From contig JAWVCW010000024.1 in assembly GCA_033857955.1 (NCBI GenBank), positions 1 through 64,000 of the forward strand: a stretch of DNA of 64,000 nt. The letters are read 5' to 3'. A model generated the notes under the pieces. That model had not been told where the DNA came from. It searched no databases and saw only the letters and a program-made list of their open reading frames with translations. The DNA comes from Gaiellasilicea sp033857955 (lineage in GTDB: Bacteria > Actinomycetota > Thermoleophilia > Gaiellales > Gaiellaceae). Positions 9,015 to 20,114 of the stretch are shown here, one piece after another (position 1 is the stretch's first letter; every line of letters starts with the position of its first letter). The translations under genes and the position numbers were made by a program.

Positions 9015-9835
9015 CCGGTTTCGAACGCAAGCGGCTCACGGCCGCGCGGGAACGTCCGTACGGCCGTGAGCCCCCAGCCGTCCTCGCGCCAGATGTACGT
9101 GAGGATGCGCAGCGCCTTTTCGCCGATCTCGTAGACGTGGAGCCCGCGCGCCTCGCCGCGCCGGTTCGGGCGCGGCTGGCCGAAGCCGGGCGCGATCGAG
9201 ACCACGACGGCGTGCTCGCCGCCCGGGGTCGAGAGCTCGAACTCGCGCCGCTCCGCGACCGTGCTCTGGTGGATGTGGCCGGCGAGGACGAGGTCGGCAC
9301 CCGCCTCCACGAGCCCGGCGAGGACGCGGTTGCGCTTTGCAACAGGCTTCTTGCGTGAGCGCCAGGGCGCCCCGAGCAGGTGATGGTGGAAGGTGACGAT
9401 CCGGTACGCCCCGTCCGGAGCCTCCCGGAAGACCTCCGACGCGCGCTGCACTTGGTCGTCGCGCAGGCGTCCCGACTGGTGCCGCCACGGGCGCACGGAG
9501 TTGAGCCCGGCGACGACGACCGCGTCCGAGCGGTAGACCGGCTCGGTCGTCTCCCACAGCCGCTCGAACTCCTGCCACGGCTGCGTGAAGCGCTTCGGGA
9601 ACGTGTAGGGGATGTCGTGATTGCCCGGGATCGTCAGCAGCGGCAGCTCGAGGCCGCGGAGGAAGGACGATGCCCTCTCGTGCTGGCTACGGAGGCCGCG
9701 GTGGGTCAGGTCGCCGCTCGCGATCACGAGCTCGGGCTGCACCTCCTCGATCAGCCGGCCGAGCGCCTCGATCGACTCGGACCGGTCGTTTCTGCCGAAA
9801 TGCAGGTCGGAAAGGTGGAGAACACGTGTCGGCAC
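9011..9835 (-). CDS. Calcineurin-like metallophosphoesterase
   Basis: A 274-residue cytoplasmic phosphoesterase with the canonical metal-binding series: LSDLHFG near the N-terminus (D-x-H), SGDLTHRG (G-D-x-x-x-x-x-G), GNHD, FHHH and AGHIHQ. This set coordinates the dimetal centre that hydrolyses phosphomono- or diesters; the arrangement resembles the CpdA/Icc-like 3',5'-cyclic nucleotide phosphodiesterase group, but the substrate cannot be told from sequence. No signal peptide. Divergent from the small gene at 9864, with a 28-bp space between start codons. Confidence 0.92.
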   Translation of the reverse strand: MPTRVLHLSDLHFGRNDRSESIEALGRLIEEVQPELVIASGDLTHRGLRSQHERASSFLRGLELPLLTIPGNHDIPYTFPKRFTQPWQEFERLWETTEPVYRSDAVVVAGLNSVRPWRHQSGRLRDDQVQRASEVFREAPDGAYRIVTFHHHLLGAPWRSRKKPVAKRNRVLAGLVEAGADLVLAGHIHQSTVAERREFELSTPGGEHAVVVSIAPGFGQPRPNRRGEARGLHVYEIGEKALRILTYIWREDGWGLTAVRTFPRGREPLAFETG

Positions 9836-9863
9836 AGCCGCCTGAGGCTATACAGTCCCGCAC

Positions 9864-10109
9864 ATGGCGGCCGAGCCTGAGTCTCCCGAGATCTTCGATG
9901 ACCTCTACCTCGGGTTGAGGGCCGGAGGCGCACTCCGCAAGCAGCGCCGAGGAGAGCCGCTCACGACCGAGGAGCAGGAGGCGCTCGGGCGCTGGCAGCG
10001 CCTCTCGATCGGCCGCAAGGCGCTCGCGGTCGGCGCGTTCTCGCTCGGCACCTTCGGCCTAGGCTTCACGCTCGGCGGCCTGATCTTCGGCAGGTGGAGA
10101 AAGGCTTAG
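9864..10109 (+). CDS. Hypothetical small membrane-anchored protein
   Basis: An 81-residue protein: a charged soluble N-terminal 50 residues (helical, LRKQRRGEPLTTEEQEALGRW) followed by one hydrophobic, glycine-rich C-terminal segment (LGTFGLGFTLGGLIFG) and a basic tail. I do not recognise the family. The ATG follows closely on the divergent phosphoesterase gene, and the stop overlaps (TTAG) the stop of the convergent AI-2E exporter gene. Topology suggests a C-tail-anchored protein with its N-terminal half in the cytoplasm; this is inference. Confidence 0.65.
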   Translation: MAAEPESPEIFDDLYLGLRAGGALRKQRRGEPLTTEEQEALGRWQRLSIGRKALAVGAFSLGTFGLGFTLGGLIFGRWRKA

Positions 10110-11173
10110 GCGCCGGCCTCGGCGTCCTTGGCCGAGAAGATCACCGCCGGCACCTCTTCCTGCGCGGGATCCTTGTCGCGGATGATCACGTCGACGAGCG
10201 TCGCCACGACCGCCGCGAACGGGATGGCGAGGATCACGGCGAAGCCACCGAAGAGCAGTCCGGTCGCGGTCACGGCCACGAGCACGACGAGCGGCGTCAG
10301 CCCGACGGCGTCGCCGAGGACGCGCGGGATCACGAGATAATCCTCCGCGAGGCGCACGACCAGTACAGCCACGCCCGCGGCAAGCGCGGTCTGCCAGGAC
10401 ACGGTCAGGCCGACGCCCACGGCGAGCGCTCCGGCTGCGAATGGGCCGACGACCGGAACTATTTCGACGAGGCCTGCGAACGATCCGATCAGGATCCAGT
10501 ACGGCAGGCCGATCGCCCAGAAGGCGAGCGAGAGCACCACCCCGACGAGCACGATCAGGAGCGCCTGACCGCGGACGTACGCGCCCAGCTTCGCGTCGAT
10601 CAAATTCCACGTGTCCCGCACCTTCTTTCTGCGCGGCCGGGGCAGGAGCGAGCAGAGGAGGTCCTCCGCGCGGTCCCGCTCGAAGACCCAGTAGGCGGCG
10701 CTCGCCAGCACGAAGAAGATCCCGAGCATCACCTCGAAGACCGTCCTCGTCACCTGAAGTGCCGGGTCGACGAGACTGCCCGCCGTCGGTAGATCGGCGA
10801 GACGCCGCTGGATGTTCGCGAGCACGTCGTGCTTGATCCCCGTCGAGTTGCGCGCCTGCTCACCAAGGTCGGAGCGCGTCTGCGGGAGACCGCCGAGGGC
10901 GGAGTCCACCTGGTCGATGGCGCGCGGCACGACGAGCCACAGGAAGCCGGCGACGAGGCCGAGCAGGACGAGGTAGTGCAGCGCGATCCCGGCGGCACGG
11001 GGGACACCCCGCCGGGCGAGGGCCTCGATCGTGGGCCGCATCGCGGCCGCGAGGATGAACGCGAGGAAGAGGAGCGCGACAAGCAGCCGGAGCTGCCACA
11101 GGGCGAGCGCCAGCACGACGATGGCGCCGACGACGAGGGTCGCCAGCGCAGTCCGCTTCGCCGTCTCCGCCAT
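10106..11173 (-). CDS. AI-2E family transporter (PerM/YdiK-like)
   Basis: A 355-residue polytopic membrane protein with the usual eight hydrophobic segments of the AI-2E exporter family, including the PSLP-like VEIVPVVGPFAAG stretch in the C-terminal half and a long periplasmic-type insert between the third and fourth helices. Family members export autoinducer-2, Na+ or other solutes; the substrate here is unknown. It ends with a short charged cytoplasmic tail. Transcribed singly, divergent from the acetyltransferase gene that precedes uvrA. Confidence 0.88.
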   Translation of the reverse strand: MAETAKRTALATLVVGAIVVLALALWQLRLLVALLFLAFILAAAMRPTIEALARRGVPRAAGIALHYLVLLGLVAGFLWLVVPRAIDQVDSALGGLPQTRSDLGEQARNSTGIKHDVLANIQRRLADLPTAGSLVDPALQVTRTVFEVMLGIFFVLASAAYWVFERDRAEDLLCSLLPRPRRKKVRDTWNLIDAKLGAYVRGQALLIVLVGVVLSLAFWAIGLPYWILIGSFAGLVEIVPVVGPFAAGALAVGVGLTVSWQTALAAGVAVLVVRLAEDYLVIPRVLGDAVGLTPLVVLVAVTATGLLFGGFAVILAIPFAAVVATLVDVIIRDKDPAQEEVPAVIFSAKDAEAGA

Positions 11174-11239
11174 TCCGTCAGCATTCCCTGCGGGAGCGCG
11201 TTCCTACACGGGTCCCGGCGGGAGATACGATCGCGCCCC

Positions 11240-11803
11240 ATGACGGAGCTGCTGACGGCGCGCCTCGTCCTCAGGCAGTGGCGAGACGCCGATCTCCAGC
11301 CATGGGCGGCGCTCAATGCGGATCCAGAGGTGATGCGCTACTTCCCCGCGCCGCTCACGCGCGAGGAGAGCGATGCACTCGCAGAACGCTCGCGGACGGC
11401 AATCTCCGAGCGGGGCTGGGGGCTGTGGGCGCTCGAGGTCGTCGACGGCGCGTCGTTCATCGGCTTCGTGGGCCTTGCCGAGCCGCGGTTTGACGCCCAC
11501 TTCACGCCTGCCGTCGAGGTCGGGTGGCGGCTCGCGCGCGATCATTGGGGTCAGGGGTACGCGACCGAAGCTGCACGCGCAGCCATCGAGTTCGGCTTCG
11601 GTGAGCTCGAGCTCACCGAGATCGTTTCCTTCACGTCAGTCGTCAACGAGCGTTCGCGGCGGGTGATGGAGCGCCTTGGCATGACGCGCGATCCAGCCGG
11701 CGACTTCGAGCATCCGGTCGTCGCCGACGGCCTTCTTCGTCCACACGTCCTCTACCGGCTTCCTCGAAACGCGCTCCTTTACGAACGTACGTTCGCGCGC
11801 TAG
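11240..11803 (+). CDS. GNAT family N-acetyltransferase (RimJ/RimL type)
   Basis: A 187-residue acetyltransferase beginning TELLTARLVLRQWRDAD, the typical opening of RimJ/RimL-like GNATs that acetylate N-terminal or small-molecule amines with acetyl-CoA. The acetyl-CoA-binding region reads W-GQGYATEAARA, followed by VNERSRRVMERLGM. The ATG at 11240 is chosen because it opens the domain precisely; the open frame extends much further upstream without similarity. The gene ends 11 bp before uvrA, and its last codons carry the putative LexA box of uvrA. Confidence 0.88.
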   Translation: MTELLTARLVLRQWRDADLQPWAALNADPEVMRYFPAPLTREESDALAERSRTAISERGWGLWALEVVDGASFIGFVGLAEPRFDAHFTPAVEVGWRLARDHWGQGYATEAARAAIEFGFGELELTEIVSFTSVVNERSRRVMERLGMTRDPAGDFEHPVVADGLLRPHVLYRLPRNALLYERTFAR

Positions 11804-11806
11804 AAT
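11778..11806 (+). promoter_or_regulatory. uvrA promoter with LexA/SOS box
   Basis: A perfect 14-bp palindrome CGAACGTACGTTCG (11782-11795) matches the Gram-positive LexA (DinR) consensus CGAAC-N4-GTTCG. It overlaps a plausible sigma-70-type promoter: TTTACG (11778-11783), 17-bp spacer, TAGAAT (11801-11806), the latter 8 bp before the uvrA ATG. A bound repressor would block the -35 region, predicting DNA-damage induction of uvrA with a very short leader. Confidence 0.75.
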
Positions 11807-11814
11807 ACGCCGCG

Positions 11815-14651
<2,837 letters not shown>

Positions 14652-14652
<1 letters not shown>

Positions 14653-15458
14653 TGACGGTCGCTGAGCGCCGGGACCGTTTCAGGGCGCTGCACGCCGCCG
14701 ACCGGCTGTTCGTGATGCCGAATCCATGGGACGCCGGCTCTGCTCGGCTCCTCGCCACGTGCGGCTTCGAGGCGCTGGCGACGACGAGTGCCGGTTTCGC
14801 CTGGTCGCTCGGCAGGCACGACCAGACCGTCACACGCGAGGAGTTGCTCGCTCACGTCACAGCCATCGCGGCTGCGACGGAGCTGCCCCTCAACGTCGAC
14901 AGTGAGCGCTGCTATCCGGAGGACCCCGGCGGCGTTGCCGAGACAGTGGCGCTGCTTGGCGGCGCCGGCGCCGCGGGTTTCTCGATCGAGGACTACGACC
15001 CGGCCACGGGCGGCATGGACGGGATCGGCGCCGCCGCGGAGCGTGTCGCGCGCGCGGCCGAGGCCGCACGGCGGTTGCCCGAGCCGATGCTGCTCACCGC
15101 ACGCGCGGAGAACCACATTCGAGGCGTCGACGATCTCGACGACACGATCACGCGCCTGATCGCCTATCGCGACGCCGGTGCCGACGCGCTCTACGCGCCG
15201 GGCCTCACAGAGCTGGAGCGGATCGCGACTGTCGTCGCCGCGGTTGGAATCCCGCTGAACGTCCTCCTCTTGCCGGGCGGTCCCACGGTCGCAGCGTTGG
15301 AGGGGGTCGGTGTCCGTCGGGTCTCGCTGGGCAGCGTGCTGGCAGCAAGGGCCTACGGCGCCCTGGTCGAGGCAGCCAGCATGCTGCTCGACGAAGGGAT
15401 CGCACCTCCGTCGAGCGCCCTCGTTTCGCGCGCCACGCTCAGCGCCGCCTTCGACTAG
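14652..15458 (+). CDS. Isocitrate lyase/PEP mutase superfamily protein
   Basis: A 268-residue TIM-barrel protein of the PEP mutase/isocitrate lyase superfamily, which makes or breaks C-C or P-C bonds next to a carboxylate. Seen are the opening FVMPNPWDAGSARLL, the SxGFAW loop, LNVDSERCYPE (metal-binding region), GFSIEDYDP and LLTARAENH. The usual catalytic KKCGH/KNH loop is not clear, as in the short-chain subgroup often annotated as oxaloacetate decarboxylase or carboxyvinyl-carboxyphosphonate mutase-like. It is translationally coupled to uvrA, but no functional link to repair is known. Exact reaction unassigned. Confidence 0.85.
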
Positions 15459-15501
15459 AGAACGACGGGACCTCGCGACGCGTCTGCGCCGTACTTCAGG
15501 C

Positions 15502-15936
15502 ATGCGCTTCGTGCTCGTCCTTGTCGCAGCGCTCGTGCTCGCGCCGCCGGTAGCGGCCGATCGATACGAGCGCGCAAGCCTCTCCGTCGACGTGCCGGCT
15601 GGCTGGGCGGCGGTCCGGAAACCGCTCTCGCCCTGCACGAACCCGGTGCAACGGCTCGCACTGCGCGGGCACGGCGCGCTCGTGCAGATCGTCGAGACGC
15701 TCGACTATGCGTACGTCCATCGCTTTCCCGCCCGGCCTCGTCGATTCGCGCTTCGAGGGCCCGCGCAATTCCAGGCGTGCTGCTCGCCGCGTGACGCCAA
15801 GGGCTGGTTCCTGAGCTTCCGCGACGGCAACCGCGGTTTCTACGCGTCTGTCTACGTCGGAGAGCGAGGCACGCGCGCCGAGGCGCTCGGCATCCTCGAC
15901 AGCCTGCGCGTCAGAGAACGGCCTGCGTCTGGGTGA
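15502..15936 (+). CDS. Hypothetical secreted protein
   Basis: A 144-residue exported protein with a clean signal peptide (VLVLVAALVLAPPVAA, cleavage near residue 20) and a compact mature domain beginning RYERASLSVDVPAGW, a pattern found in lipoprotein-like and PsbP-like beta proteins. Cysteines at mature positions near NPC and QACCS could form disulfides. Start ATG at 15502 gives the best signal peptide. The 3' end overlaps the convergent thioesterase gene by 26 bp. I do not recognise a family. Confidence 0.65.
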   Translation: MRFVLVLVAALVLAPPVAADRYERASLSVDVPAGWAAVRKPLSPCTNPVQRLALRGHGALVQIVETLDYAYVHRFPARPRRFALRGPAQFQACCSPRDAKGWFLSFRDGNRGFYASVYVGERGTRAEALGILDSLRVRERPASG

Positions 15937-16309
15937 CGCGGGCAACGTGCTTGCCGCTCTCGTCGTAGAGGTCGGTCTCGACGACGATCGTGCGACTGCC
16001 GCGGTGGAGCGGCCGCGAGCGCGCCTCGACCCGTCCCGAGCGGACGGCCGAGAAGAAGTTCGTCTTCGATTCGATCGTTGCCGTTGCGCTGGAGCCCTCG
16101 GGCAGGTTGAGGAACGCGCAGAAGGCGCCGGCGGCATCGGCGAGCCCCATCAGGACGCCGCCGTGCAGGATCCCGGCCGCCGTCGTCAGCCGCTCCTCCC
16201 AGGTGACCGTGGCCCGCACCTCTTCCTTCGAGGCGGCGACCATCTCGATCCCGAGCACGGCGGTGTACGGCATCGCCGCCCGCACCTGCTCGGTGAGCGC
16301 CTCGTCCAC
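15911..16309 (-). CDS. PaaI-like hotdog-fold thioesterase
   Basis: A 132-residue single hotdog domain. The family signature ILHGGVLMGLADAAGA (HGG near residue 48, Asp in the central helix) marks the PaaI/DUF4442-type acyl-CoA thioesterases that hydrolyse aromatic or medium-chain acyl-CoA. The second half has the expected strand pattern (ESKTNFFSAVRSGRVEARSRPLHRGSRT). Length is typical for the tetrameric enzymes. Substrate unknown. Divergent from the lipoprotein gene 60 bp away. Confidence 0.9.
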   Translation of the reverse strand: MDEALTEQVRAAMPYTAVLGIEMVAASKEEVRATVTWEERLTTAAGILHGGVLMGLADAAGAFCAFLNLPEGSSATATIESKTNFFSAVRSGRVEARSRPLHRGSRTIVVETDLYDESGKHVARVTQTQAVL

Positions 16310-16368
16310 CCGCTGAACGTACCAACCGAGGGATACGGGCCTCTCGGGCCGGTGCCGATGCCCGCACC

Positions 16369-17112
16369 GTGATCCGGCTCTTGGCCATCGTGGCGGGTGC
16401 GGCGTTCCTCCTCTCCGGCTGCAGCAGCGCGGAAGGCACGCGCGCCCAGGAGCTGCTGCGGCAGGCCGAGCAGGCGCAGACGAAGCTCCATTCCGCGACG
16501 TTCGAGGCGAACATCGGCTTCCTGATGGACGGCAAGCAGATCGACCTGGCGATGGAAGGCGCAGCGTCGAGGGAGGGCGCGTACTTCTCCATGCACGCGA
16601 CCGGCATCCCGGAGGCGGCGGGCAAGGACTTTCAGCTGGTGGTTCGCGGCAACAAAGCCTGGATGACCGACACCGACGGGAACTGGGGGTCGATGCCGGT
16701 GCCGAAGGAGATGAACGGCATGAGCGGCTCGATGGGGGCCGGCGCGTTCCAGGAGCTCGCCCGCTACGTCCGCGACGTGCGCGTCGCCGAGCACCAGCAG
16801 ATTGCGGGCAAGCCCGTGACCACCATCGCCGGCGAGATCGACACGGCCGGGATGCTCCAGGCGATGACGAAGCTCGGCTCGCTCTCCGGGCCGGGCGGCG
16901 AGAGCTCCAAGTTCTCCCTCAACCTGAACGACCTCGGCCTGAAGATAGGCGACATCAAGGCCGTCCTCTCGATCAACGAGAGCACGCACCTGCTCGAAAC
17001 CGCCCTCGTCACGCTCGGTCTGGAGGCGCAGGGCAAGAAGCTCGACTTCGAGATCCGCTATCGACTCACCAGCTCGAACAAGCCGGTCAAGCTGCCGTCC
17101 GTCTCCGGCTAA
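16369..17112 (+). CDS. LppX/LprG-like lipoprotein
   Basis: A 247-residue lipoprotein: lipobox LLSGC at about residues 15-19 followed by SSAEGTRAQELLRQAEQA and a mature domain with the half-barrel pattern of LppX/LprAFG/LolA-like lipid carriers (LHSATFEANIGFLMDGKQIDL; VRGNKAWMTDTDGNW; SINESTHLLETALVTL). Such proteins bind acyl chains and shuttle lipids across the envelope. A methionine/serine-rich loop (NGMSGSMGAGAF) sits mid-protein. GTG start at 16369 places the lipobox correctly. Annotation at the fold level is likely; ligand unknown. Confidence 0.75.
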   Translation: MIRLLAIVAGAAFLLSGCSSAEGTRAQELLRQAEQAQTKLHSATFEANIGFLMDGKQIDLAMEGAASREGAYFSMHATGIPEAAGKDFQLVVRGNKAWMTDTDGNWGSMPVPKEMNGMSGSMGAGAFQELARYVRDVRVAEHQQIAGKPVTTIAGEIDTAGMLQAMTKLGSLSGPGGESSKFSLNLNDLGLKIGDIKAVLSINESTHLLETALVTLGLEAQGKKLDFEIRYRLTSSNKPVKLPSVSG

Positions 17113-17128
17113 CCACTAGATTCGGGGC

Positions 17129-17752
17129 ATGGACCCCGACCGACAGTGGTGGCTGCGCGTGCCGGCCGTCTTCCTCTCGCCCAGGTCCGTGTTCGTCGCC
17201 CTGCGGGACGAGTCGCGGGAGGACATCGACGCCCGCTCGGAGCCGGTGCTGGCGCTGACGGGACTTGCCGGGATCGCGGCCGCGCTCGCCTCCGGCACCG
17301 CGCGCGCGCTCTACGACGATCCCGAGTACGACGCGCTCCTCGTCGCGGTCTGGGCCGTCATCGCCGGGGGCATCGTGGCGTTCGCCGGCTACTTCATCGT
17401 CGGCGGCGCGGTCTATCTCGGCGCTCGAGGGCTCGGCGGTGCGGGCAGCTTCCGGCGCGCGCGTCACATCCTGGGCTTCGCTGTTGCGCCGCTCGCGCTC
17501 TCGCTGCTCGTCGTTTGGCCGCTCCAGCTCGCCGTGTTCGGCAGCGACGTCTTCCGCCGAGGCGGGTCAGACGATGGGACGGGAGGACGCGTCTTCGACG
17601 CGCTCGAGCTGGGTTTCGCTGCGTGGTCGGCCGTGCTGCTGCTCGTCGGCGTGCGCGCTGTCCACGGCTGGACGTGGTGGCGGTCGCTGGCGGCTCTCGG
17701 GCTCGTCGCGCTCTTCCTAGCTGCGTTCGCGAGCTTCCGCGAGATCGTGTAG
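17129..17752 (+). CDS. Yip1-domain integral membrane protein
   Basis: A 207-residue protein with a short polar N-terminus (WWLRVPAVFLSPRSVFVALRD, typical of bacterial Yip1-domain proteins) and five hydrophobic segments. The ARHILGFAVAPLALSLL segment corresponds to the conserved core of the Yip1/DUF1282 family. Function in bacteria is unknown. It follows the lipoprotein gene by 16 bp, so the two are probably one transcript. Its 3' 36 bp overlap the end of panB on the other strand. Confidence 0.75.
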   Translation: MDPDRQWWLRVPAVFLSPRSVFVALRDESREDIDARSEPVLALTGLAGIAAALASGTARALYDDPEYDALLVAVWAVIAGGIVAFAGYFIVGGAVYLGARGLGGAGSFRRARHILGFAVAPLALSLLVVWPLQLAVFGSDVFRRGGSDDGTGGRVFDALELGFAAWSAVLLLVGVRAVHGWTWWRSLAALGLVALFLAAFASFREIV

Positions 17753-18628
17753 CGCCTCCTCGAAGAGTGCGAGCTCGTCCGCCGGCATCGCGTAGGTGTG
17801 CTGTTCCTCCGGGAAGCGGCGCTCTCGAACCTCGCTCACATAGGTGCCGACGGCCTCCCTGATCGCCCCTGCCAGGTCTGCGTACTGCTTGACGAAGCGC
17901 GGGGCGTGGCCGTCGTAGAGGCCGAGGAGGTCGTGCCAGACGAGCACCTGCCCATCGCAGTGCACGCCTGCGCCGATCCCGATCGTCGGCACGGTCAGCG
18001 CTTCCGTGATCCGTGCCGCGACGGGCGCGGGCACAGCCTCGAGCACGATCGCGAAGCAGCCGGCGGCCTCGAGCGCGAGCGCGTCCTCGTAGAGGCGTAA
18101 CGCCTTCTCAGCCGTCCGGCCCTGCGCCTTGAAGCCGCCGAGCATCGTCGCCGACTGCGGTGTCAGCCCGAGGTGCCCCATGACCGGGATGCCGGCGCTC
18201 ACGATCGTCTGCACGCGCGAGAGCGTCTGCCCTGCACCCTCGACCTTCACCGCGTCGGCGCCTGCCTCCTTGACGAAGCGAATCGCGTTGTGGAGTGCCT
18301 CCTCGTCCGAGACCTGGAACGAGCCGAACGGCATGTCCGCGACGACGAGCGGCCGTCGCGCGCCGCGGTTGGTCGCACGCGTGAGCACGATCATCTCGTC
18401 CATCGTCGCCGGCACGGTCGAGTCGTGGCCGAGGACGGTCATCGCCGCGGAGTCGCCCACCAGAATCACGTCGGCGCCCGCAGCGTCCGCGAGCCGCCCC
18501 GACGGGGCGTCATAAGCGGTCACCATCGCGATCGGCTGCCGCCGTGCCTTCAGCTCGGCGAGCTCGGTCAGCGCCACTTTCCCCGGCGCCGGGGTGCCGG
18601 GAGCCGGTGTGCGTGGGCGAGTAGTCAT
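17717..18628 (-). CDS. panB: 3-methyl-2-oxobutanoate hydroxymethyltransferase
   Basis: Ketopantoate hydroxymethyltransferase, a cytoplasmic decameric TIM-barrel enzyme making ketopantoate from alpha-ketoisovalerate and methylene-tetrahydrofolate, the first step of pantothenate synthesis. Seen: MVTAYDAPSGRLADAAGAD, ILVGDSAAM (metal-binding), ADMPFGSF, VKVEGA, VMGHLGLTPQS and the IGIGAGVHCDGQVLVWHD stretch. The N-terminus carries a 20-residue Pro/Thr-rich extension before ALTELAELKARR. Length 303, slightly longer than usual (about 265). ATGA overlap with panC upstream shows translational coupling. Confidence 0.97.
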   Translation of the reverse strand: MTTRPRTPAPGTPAPGKVALTELAELKARRQPIAMVTAYDAPSGRLADAAGADVILVGDSAAMTVLGHDSTVPATMDEMIVLTRATNRGARRPLVVADMPFGSFQVSDEEALHNAIRFVKEAGADAVKVEGAGQTLSRVQTIVSAGIPVMGHLGLTPQSATMLGGFKAQGRTAEKALRLYEDALALEAAGCFAIVLEAVPAPVAARITEALTVPTIGIGAGVHCDGQVLVWHDLLGLYDGHAPRFVKQYADLAGAIREAVGTYVSEVRERRFPEEQHTYAMPADELALFEEALHDLAEARERS

Positions 18629-19392
18629 CGTTCCTCCCTTTCCAGGATCACGTTGTCGATCAGTCGGGTCGAGCCGACATGGACGGCGGCGGCCAGGACA
18701 GGCGGGTCGAAGTCCGCCACCTCGACGTAGTCGATGGCGAGGCCGTCGAGTGCCGCGCGTGCAGCTGCGGGGTCGCGTGTGGCGAGCGCGCGGGGGAGAG
18801 CGAGAGCGGCCGCGCGCTCGGCGGCCGAGAGCCGGACGTTCCGCGAGGAGATGGCGAGGCCATCAGGGTCGCGCACCGTTGCCACCGACCTCACCGTCAA
18901 GTCGAGGTTGAGGTCGCTGACCATGCGCCGGATGACTGCAACCTGCTGCGCATCCTTCTGTCCGAAGTAGGCGAGCTGGGGTCGGACGATGTTGAAGAGC
19001 TTCAGGCAGATCGTCGCGACGCCTCGGAAGTGCCCGGGCCGGTACGTACCCTCGAGGCCGCGCGAGAGCTTCTCGACGTCGACCCAGGTCTGGAAGCCCG
19101 GCGGGTAGACCTCGCCCGGAGCCGGCGCGAAGAGGAGATCGGCGCCGGCGCCGGCGCCGATCGCCGCGTCACGCTGCTCGTCGCGGGGATACGCGTCGAG
19201 GTCGGCGCCCTCGTCGAACTGGGCCGGGTTGACGAAGAGGCTGACGACGACGGTGTCGCACTCCGACCGTGCGGCTTCGATCAGCGCACGGTGGCCGGCG
19301 TGGAGCGCGCCCATCGTCGGCACGAGCCCGATGCTTCCCGTGCGGCCCGAAAGCTCCGCTCGCACCTCGGCGATGCTCCGGACCGTCTTCAC
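18625..19392 (-). CDS. panC: Pantothenate synthetase
   Basis: A 255-residue ligase condensing pantoate with beta-alanine using ATP. The nucleotidyltransferase HxGH motif is in TMGALHAGHRALI, followed by SLFVNPAQFDEGADLDAYPR, GxxRPGHFRGV, YFGQKDAQQ and a KMSKS-like ISSRNVRLSA. The GTG start at 19392 is the only one placing the domain correctly and overlaps the stop of the upstream DUF2520 gene by 4 bp (GTGA). Middle gene of a three-gene operon; panD and a classical panE are not in the window. Confidence 0.97.
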   Translation of the reverse strand: MKTVRSIAEVRAELSGRTGSIGLVPTMGALHAGHRALIEAARSECDTVVVSLFVNPAQFDEGADLDAYPRDEQRDAAIGAGAGADLLFAPAPGEVYPPGFQTWVDVEKLSRGLEGTYRPGHFRGVATICLKLFNIVRPQLAYFGQKDAQQVAVIRRMVSDLNLDLTVRSVATVRDPDGLAISSRNVRLSAAERAAALALPRALATRDPAAARAALDGLAIDYVEVADFDPPVLAAAVHVGSTRLIDNVILEREER

Positions 19393-20054
19393 AGGAGCGC
19401 CTTCGTCGTTTCCGCGAGCGTCGTGTACATCGCCTCGAGCTCCGGCCGCTCGGCGCGGATCGCGGCCAGGTGCGCGTCGACCGTCGCCCAGTCGCCACGT
19501 TCGATCGGCCCGGTCAGCTCGAAGTCGTTCTCGATCGTGCGGCGCATCAGCGGGTCGAGTGACTCGGGCGGCGCACCCGCGGTCTCCAGCAGCGAGCCGG
19601 CCGCGCGGCGCAGCGTCACCAGGTAGCTCGAGGCGATCGTGGCGCCTGCGTGATACGCGACGCGCTTGGAATCGGCGAGCGCGAACGGCTCGAGGCCGAG
19701 CGTTCGCGCGAGCCAGAGCCCGATCTCGCGGGCCTCGTCCGTCTCGGCGCTGACCGCCGCGAACGCGCCGTCGAGCTGCTCGGCTCCTCTGCGGCGCGTG
19801 AATGACTGGAGCGGGTGGACGCCGAAGCGGCGTACGTGCGGGTCGAGCGCGGCCAGCGGAGTGGCGCCGCTGACGTGGGCGAGCCACGGTCCCGGAGAAA
19901 TGGCGGCCGCGACCTCCGCGATCGCCCGGTCCGGCACGCAGAGCAGGACGAGCTCCGGGCCGTCCTCGGCCAGCTCGAGCCCTCGCTCGCGCAGTCGCGC
20001 GGCGATGGCCGACCCGACGCGTCCAGCGCCGATCACGTGAGCTCTCTCGATCAT
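19389..20054 (-). CDS. Rossmann-like/DUF2520 oxidoreductase, candidate PanG-type ketopantoate reductase
   Basis: A 221-residue protein with an N-terminal NAD(P)-binding fold (HVIGAGRVGSAIAARL, GxGxxG) and a helical C-terminal DUF2520 domain (FGVHPLQSF, AYHAGATIASSYLVTL). The same two-domain family includes PanG, described as a non-orthologous ketopantoate reductase. Lying first in an operon with panC and panB (4-bp overlap with panC), it is the best candidate for the missing reduction of ketopantoate to pantoate. The assignment is inference from family and context; an N-terminal domain alone would also fit other ProC-like reductases. Confidence 0.8.
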   Translation of the reverse strand: MIERAHVIGAGRVGSAIAARLRERGLELAEDGPELVLLCVPDRAIAEVAAAISPGPWLAHVSGATPLAALDPHVRRFGVHPLQSFTRRRGAEQLDGAFAAVSAETDEAREIGLWLARTLGLEPFALADSKRVAYHAGATIASSYLVTLRRAAGSLLETAGAPPESLDPLMRRTIENDFELTGPIERGDWATVDAHLAAIRAERPELEAMYTTLAETTKALL

Positions 20055-20114
20055 CTCGTTGGCTCCAGTTCCGTTGCCGGATACCGGGCAAGTGGAGTGT
20101 AGCTCCAGGCGCGT

